The translations under genes were made by a program, and so were the position numbers. From contig JAPTWR010000006.1 of the NCBI GenBank assembly GCA_028065135.1, positions 1-14,664 on the forward strand: 14,664 nucleotides of DNA, written 5' to 3'. Shown here piece by piece: positions 13,351 through 14,664 of the stretch (the first letter of the stretch is position 1; every line of letters starts with the position of its first letter). The notes beneath the pieces are model-generated. The model saw only the letters and a program-made list of their open reading frames with translations. It searched no databases and was not told where the DNA came from. This DNA is from Acidithiobacillus sp. GTDB taxonomy: Bacteria > Pseudomonadota > Gammaproteobacteria > Acidithiobacillales > Acidithiobacillaceae.

Positions 13351-14502
13351 ATGCGGCGAGTAGCCATCGTCCACGACTGGCTGGTGGTGTACGCCGGAGC
13401 GGAGCGGGTGCTGGAGCAGATGCTCGCCTGTTATCCCGACTCCGATCTCTTCAGCCTGGTGGATTTCTTGCCCGCCGGTCAGCGTGCCTTCATCCGCAAC
13501 AAACCGGTGAGCACGTCTTTCATCCAGCGTCTGCCCAAAGCACGAAAGAAATACCGGGCTTATCTGCCCCTCATGCCCCTTGCCGTGGAGCAGTTCGATC
13601 TCTCGGCGTATGACCTGGTGATCAGCAGCAGCCATGCGGTGGCCAAGGGGGTGCTGACCGGGCCGGACCAACTGCATCTGTGCATGTGCTACTCCCCCAT
13701 ACGCTATGCCTGGGACCTGCAGCATCAGTATCTGCGGGAGGCGGGACTGGAGCGGGGCATCAAGGGATGGATGGCGAAGTTGATCCTGCACTACATCCGC
13801 CTTTGGGATGTGCGCACGACCAACGGGGTGGACGCTTTCATCGCTATTTCCCGGTACATCGCCCGGCGCATCCGCAAGGTGTATGGGCGGGATTCCACCA
13901 TCATCTATCCGCCGGTGGATGTGGCGGATTTCCCTCTGCGCACGGACAAGGAGGATTTTTACGTCACCGCGTCGCGCATGGTCCCCTACAAGAAGATGGA
14001 TCTGATCGTCGAGGCTTTCAACGCCATGCCGGACAAGCGCTTGGTGGTGATCGGGGACGGGCCGGATTTTGCCAAGATCAAGGCCAAGGCGGGGCCGAAC
14101 GTGCAATTGCTGGGCTTTGCAGGTCCTGATGTACTACGTGACCACCTGCAGCGGGCGCGGGCCTTCGTCTTCGCTGCGGAGGAGGATTTTGGCATCGCCC
14201 CCCTGGAGGCTCAGGCCTGCGGCACACCCGTCATCGCCTTTGGCAAGGGCGGGGCGCTGGAGACCATCATTCCTCTGCCGGAGGTGGAGTGTGCCGCGCC
14301 GTCCGCCGCACCCACCGGCGTATTCTTTTACGAACCATCCGTCGCCGCCATCATCGCCGCCGTGGAGCGCTTCGAGGGTGCGGGTGCGGCCATCACCCCG
14401 CAAGCCTGCCGCGAAAACGCCCTGCGCTTCGCCCCGGAGCGCTTCCGCACGGAGTTCACGGCATTTGTGGAGCGGGAGTGGGCGGCGTTCCGGGGTGGTT
14501 AA
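13351..14502 (+). CDS. GT4-family glycosyltransferase
   Basis: This 383-residue GT-B enzyme is probably membrane-associated at the cytoplasmic face. The N-terminal domain starts VAIVHDWLVVYAGAERV, carrying the glycine-containing acceptor-side motif, followed by SSSHAVAKGV and CYSPIRYAWD. Such segments occur in GT4 enzymes annotated as O-antigen mannosyltransferases (WbaZ/MtfB-like). The C-terminal donor domain shows VTASRMVPYKKMDLIVEAF, VVIGDGPD and the EX7E motif at E278 and E286 within EEDFGIAPLEA. The start is placed at ATG 13351 because GGAG at 13341-13344 lies 6 nt upstream. In-frame starts at 13324 (GTG) and 13339 add non-conserved residues and lack a site. It is transcribed away from wzm/wzt and probably acts early in building the same glycan. 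Donor sugar is not determinable. Confidence 0.9.
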   Translation: MRRVAIVHDWLVVYAGAERVLEQMLACYPDSDLFSLVDFLPAGQRAFIRNKPVSTSFIQRLPKARKKYRAYLPLMPLAVEQFDLSAYDLVISSSHAVAKGVLTGPDQLHLCMCYSPIRYAWDLQHQYLREAGLERGIKGWMAKLILHYIRLWDVRTTNGVDAFIAISRYIARRIRKVYGRDSTIIYPPVDVADFPLRTDKEDFYVTASRMVPYKKMDLIVEAFNAMPDKRLVVIGDGPDFAKIKAKAGPNVQLLGFAGPDVLRDHLQRARAFVFAAEEDFGIAPLEAQACGTPVIAFGKGGALETIIPLPEVECAAPSAAPTGVFFYEPSVAAIIAAVERFEGAGAAITPQACRENALRFAPERFRTEFTAFVEREWAAFRGG

Positions 14503-14564
14503 ACAGGGCGGATGTTCGACTGGATGAATTGTAAGGTACGCTCGCGCCGTTGCGATGGTGTGTC

Positions 14565-14593
14565 TTGACCCGCCACCGCCTGCACCCGATAAT
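14565..14593 (+). promoter_or_regulatory. Sigma-70-like promoter of the tRNA gene
   Basis: TTGACC at 14565-14570 and GATAAT at 14588-14593 are separated by 17 bp, the optimal spacing, each with one mismatch to consensus. Transcription would start near 14600, about 29 nt before the tRNA. A GC-rich discriminator follows, as is usual for stable-RNA promoters. Confidence 0.7.
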
Positions 14594-14598
14594 ACGCA

Positions 14599-14623
14599 GC
14601 CCTGTCGGGTATCTTGCCAGGGC
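14599..14623 (+). other. Inverted repeat in the tRNA leader
   Basis: GCCCTG at 14599-14604 and CAGGGC at 14618-14623 form a perfect 6-bp stem with a 13-base loop between the predicted transcription start and the mature tRNA. It could be a leader hairpin for 5' processing, or chance. It is not followed by a T-tract long enough for a terminator. Confidence 0.3.
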
Positions 14624-14628
14624 CTTTG

Positions 14629-14664
14629 GGGGATGTAGCTCAGTCGGTAGAGCAGCGGCCTTTT
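14629..14664 (+). tRNA. tRNA-Lys(TTT), 5' part cut by the window end
   Basis: The sequence folds as a tRNA 5' half: acceptor strand GGGGATG (14629-14635), TA linker, D-stem GCTC with loop AGTCGGTA and stem GAGC, then A26. The anticodon stem strand GCGGC follows, then C32, T33 and an anticodon TTT at 14662-14664, the last three bases of the window. With the standard 8-base D-loop this assigns Lys. The 3' half lies outside. Confidence 0.85.

Noticed and set aside
13228..14106. Minus-strand open frame of 292 codons
   Set aside because: Antisense to the GT4 gene; His/Asp/Arg-rich translation typical of reverse-frame shadows.
14503..14564. Terminator searched for after the GT4 gene
   Set aside because: No stem followed by a T-tract is visible before the tRNA promoter.

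Overview
The window reads as part of a Gram-negative surface-polysaccharide locus (O-antigen or related LPS/exopolysaccharide). The marker is an ABC-2 exporter pair of the Wzm/Wzt type beside a long run of glycosyltransferase and sugar-modification genes. The organism cannot be named from sequence alone. The gene content fits a proteobacterium, and an acidophile such as Acidithiobacillus is only a guess. Base composition is mosaic by eye: the GT2-GT4 gene (361-2406) and the GT4 gene (13351-14502) look roughly 60-68% G+C in sampled lines. Much of 2.9-11.5 kb, notably the YfhO-like gene and the sulfotransferase, looks near 48-55%. This suggests the central block was assembled or acquired separately.

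Layout. Positions 1-330 hold remnants of a toxin-antitoxin-like pair: the 3' end of a small ORF overlapping a truncated PIN-domain toxin. From 11436 down to 361 runs one tightly packed minus-strand operon: sulfotransferase, a 1275-residue methyltransferase/coiled-coil/GT2/GT2 protein, a YfhO-like polytopic membrane protein, a DPM1/GtrB-like GT2 with two membrane segments, a GtrA-family protein, and a GT2-GT4 fusion. Three junctions are ATGA overlaps, one gap is 2 nt and the last is 28 nt. A weak terminator-like hairpin follows the last gene. Upstream on the same strand (11558-13113) lie the ABC exporter ATPase and permease, themselves overlapping by one base (TGATG). A 237-bp intergenic region separates the permease from a divergent plus-strand GT4 glycosyltransferase (13351-14502). 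The window ends inside a tRNA gene whose anticodon reads TTT (Lys), preceded by a good sigma-70-like promoter.

How the genes may work together (inference). The GT4, the GT2-GT4 fusion and the multidomain GT2 protein would build a lipid-linked glycan in the cytoplasm. The N-terminal methyltransferase and the separate sulfotransferase could modify it, and Wzm/Wzt would export it. The YfhO-like protein, the DPM1-like GT2 and the GtrA protein match the three-part periplasmic glycosylation scheme (Und-P-sugar synthase, flippase, GT-C transferase) known from phage gtr modules and from Bacillus CsbB/GtcA/YfhO, so they could decorate the exported glycan.

Two observations stand out. First, a ~135-residue beta-rich module is shared by the YfhO-like protein (internal) and the methyltransferase-GT2-GT2 protein (C-terminal). 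Second, the latter carries a 96-bp tandem repeat encoding a coiled coil between its methyltransferase and polymerase-like domains. That recalls the coiled-coil chain-length rulers of ABC-exported O-antigens.
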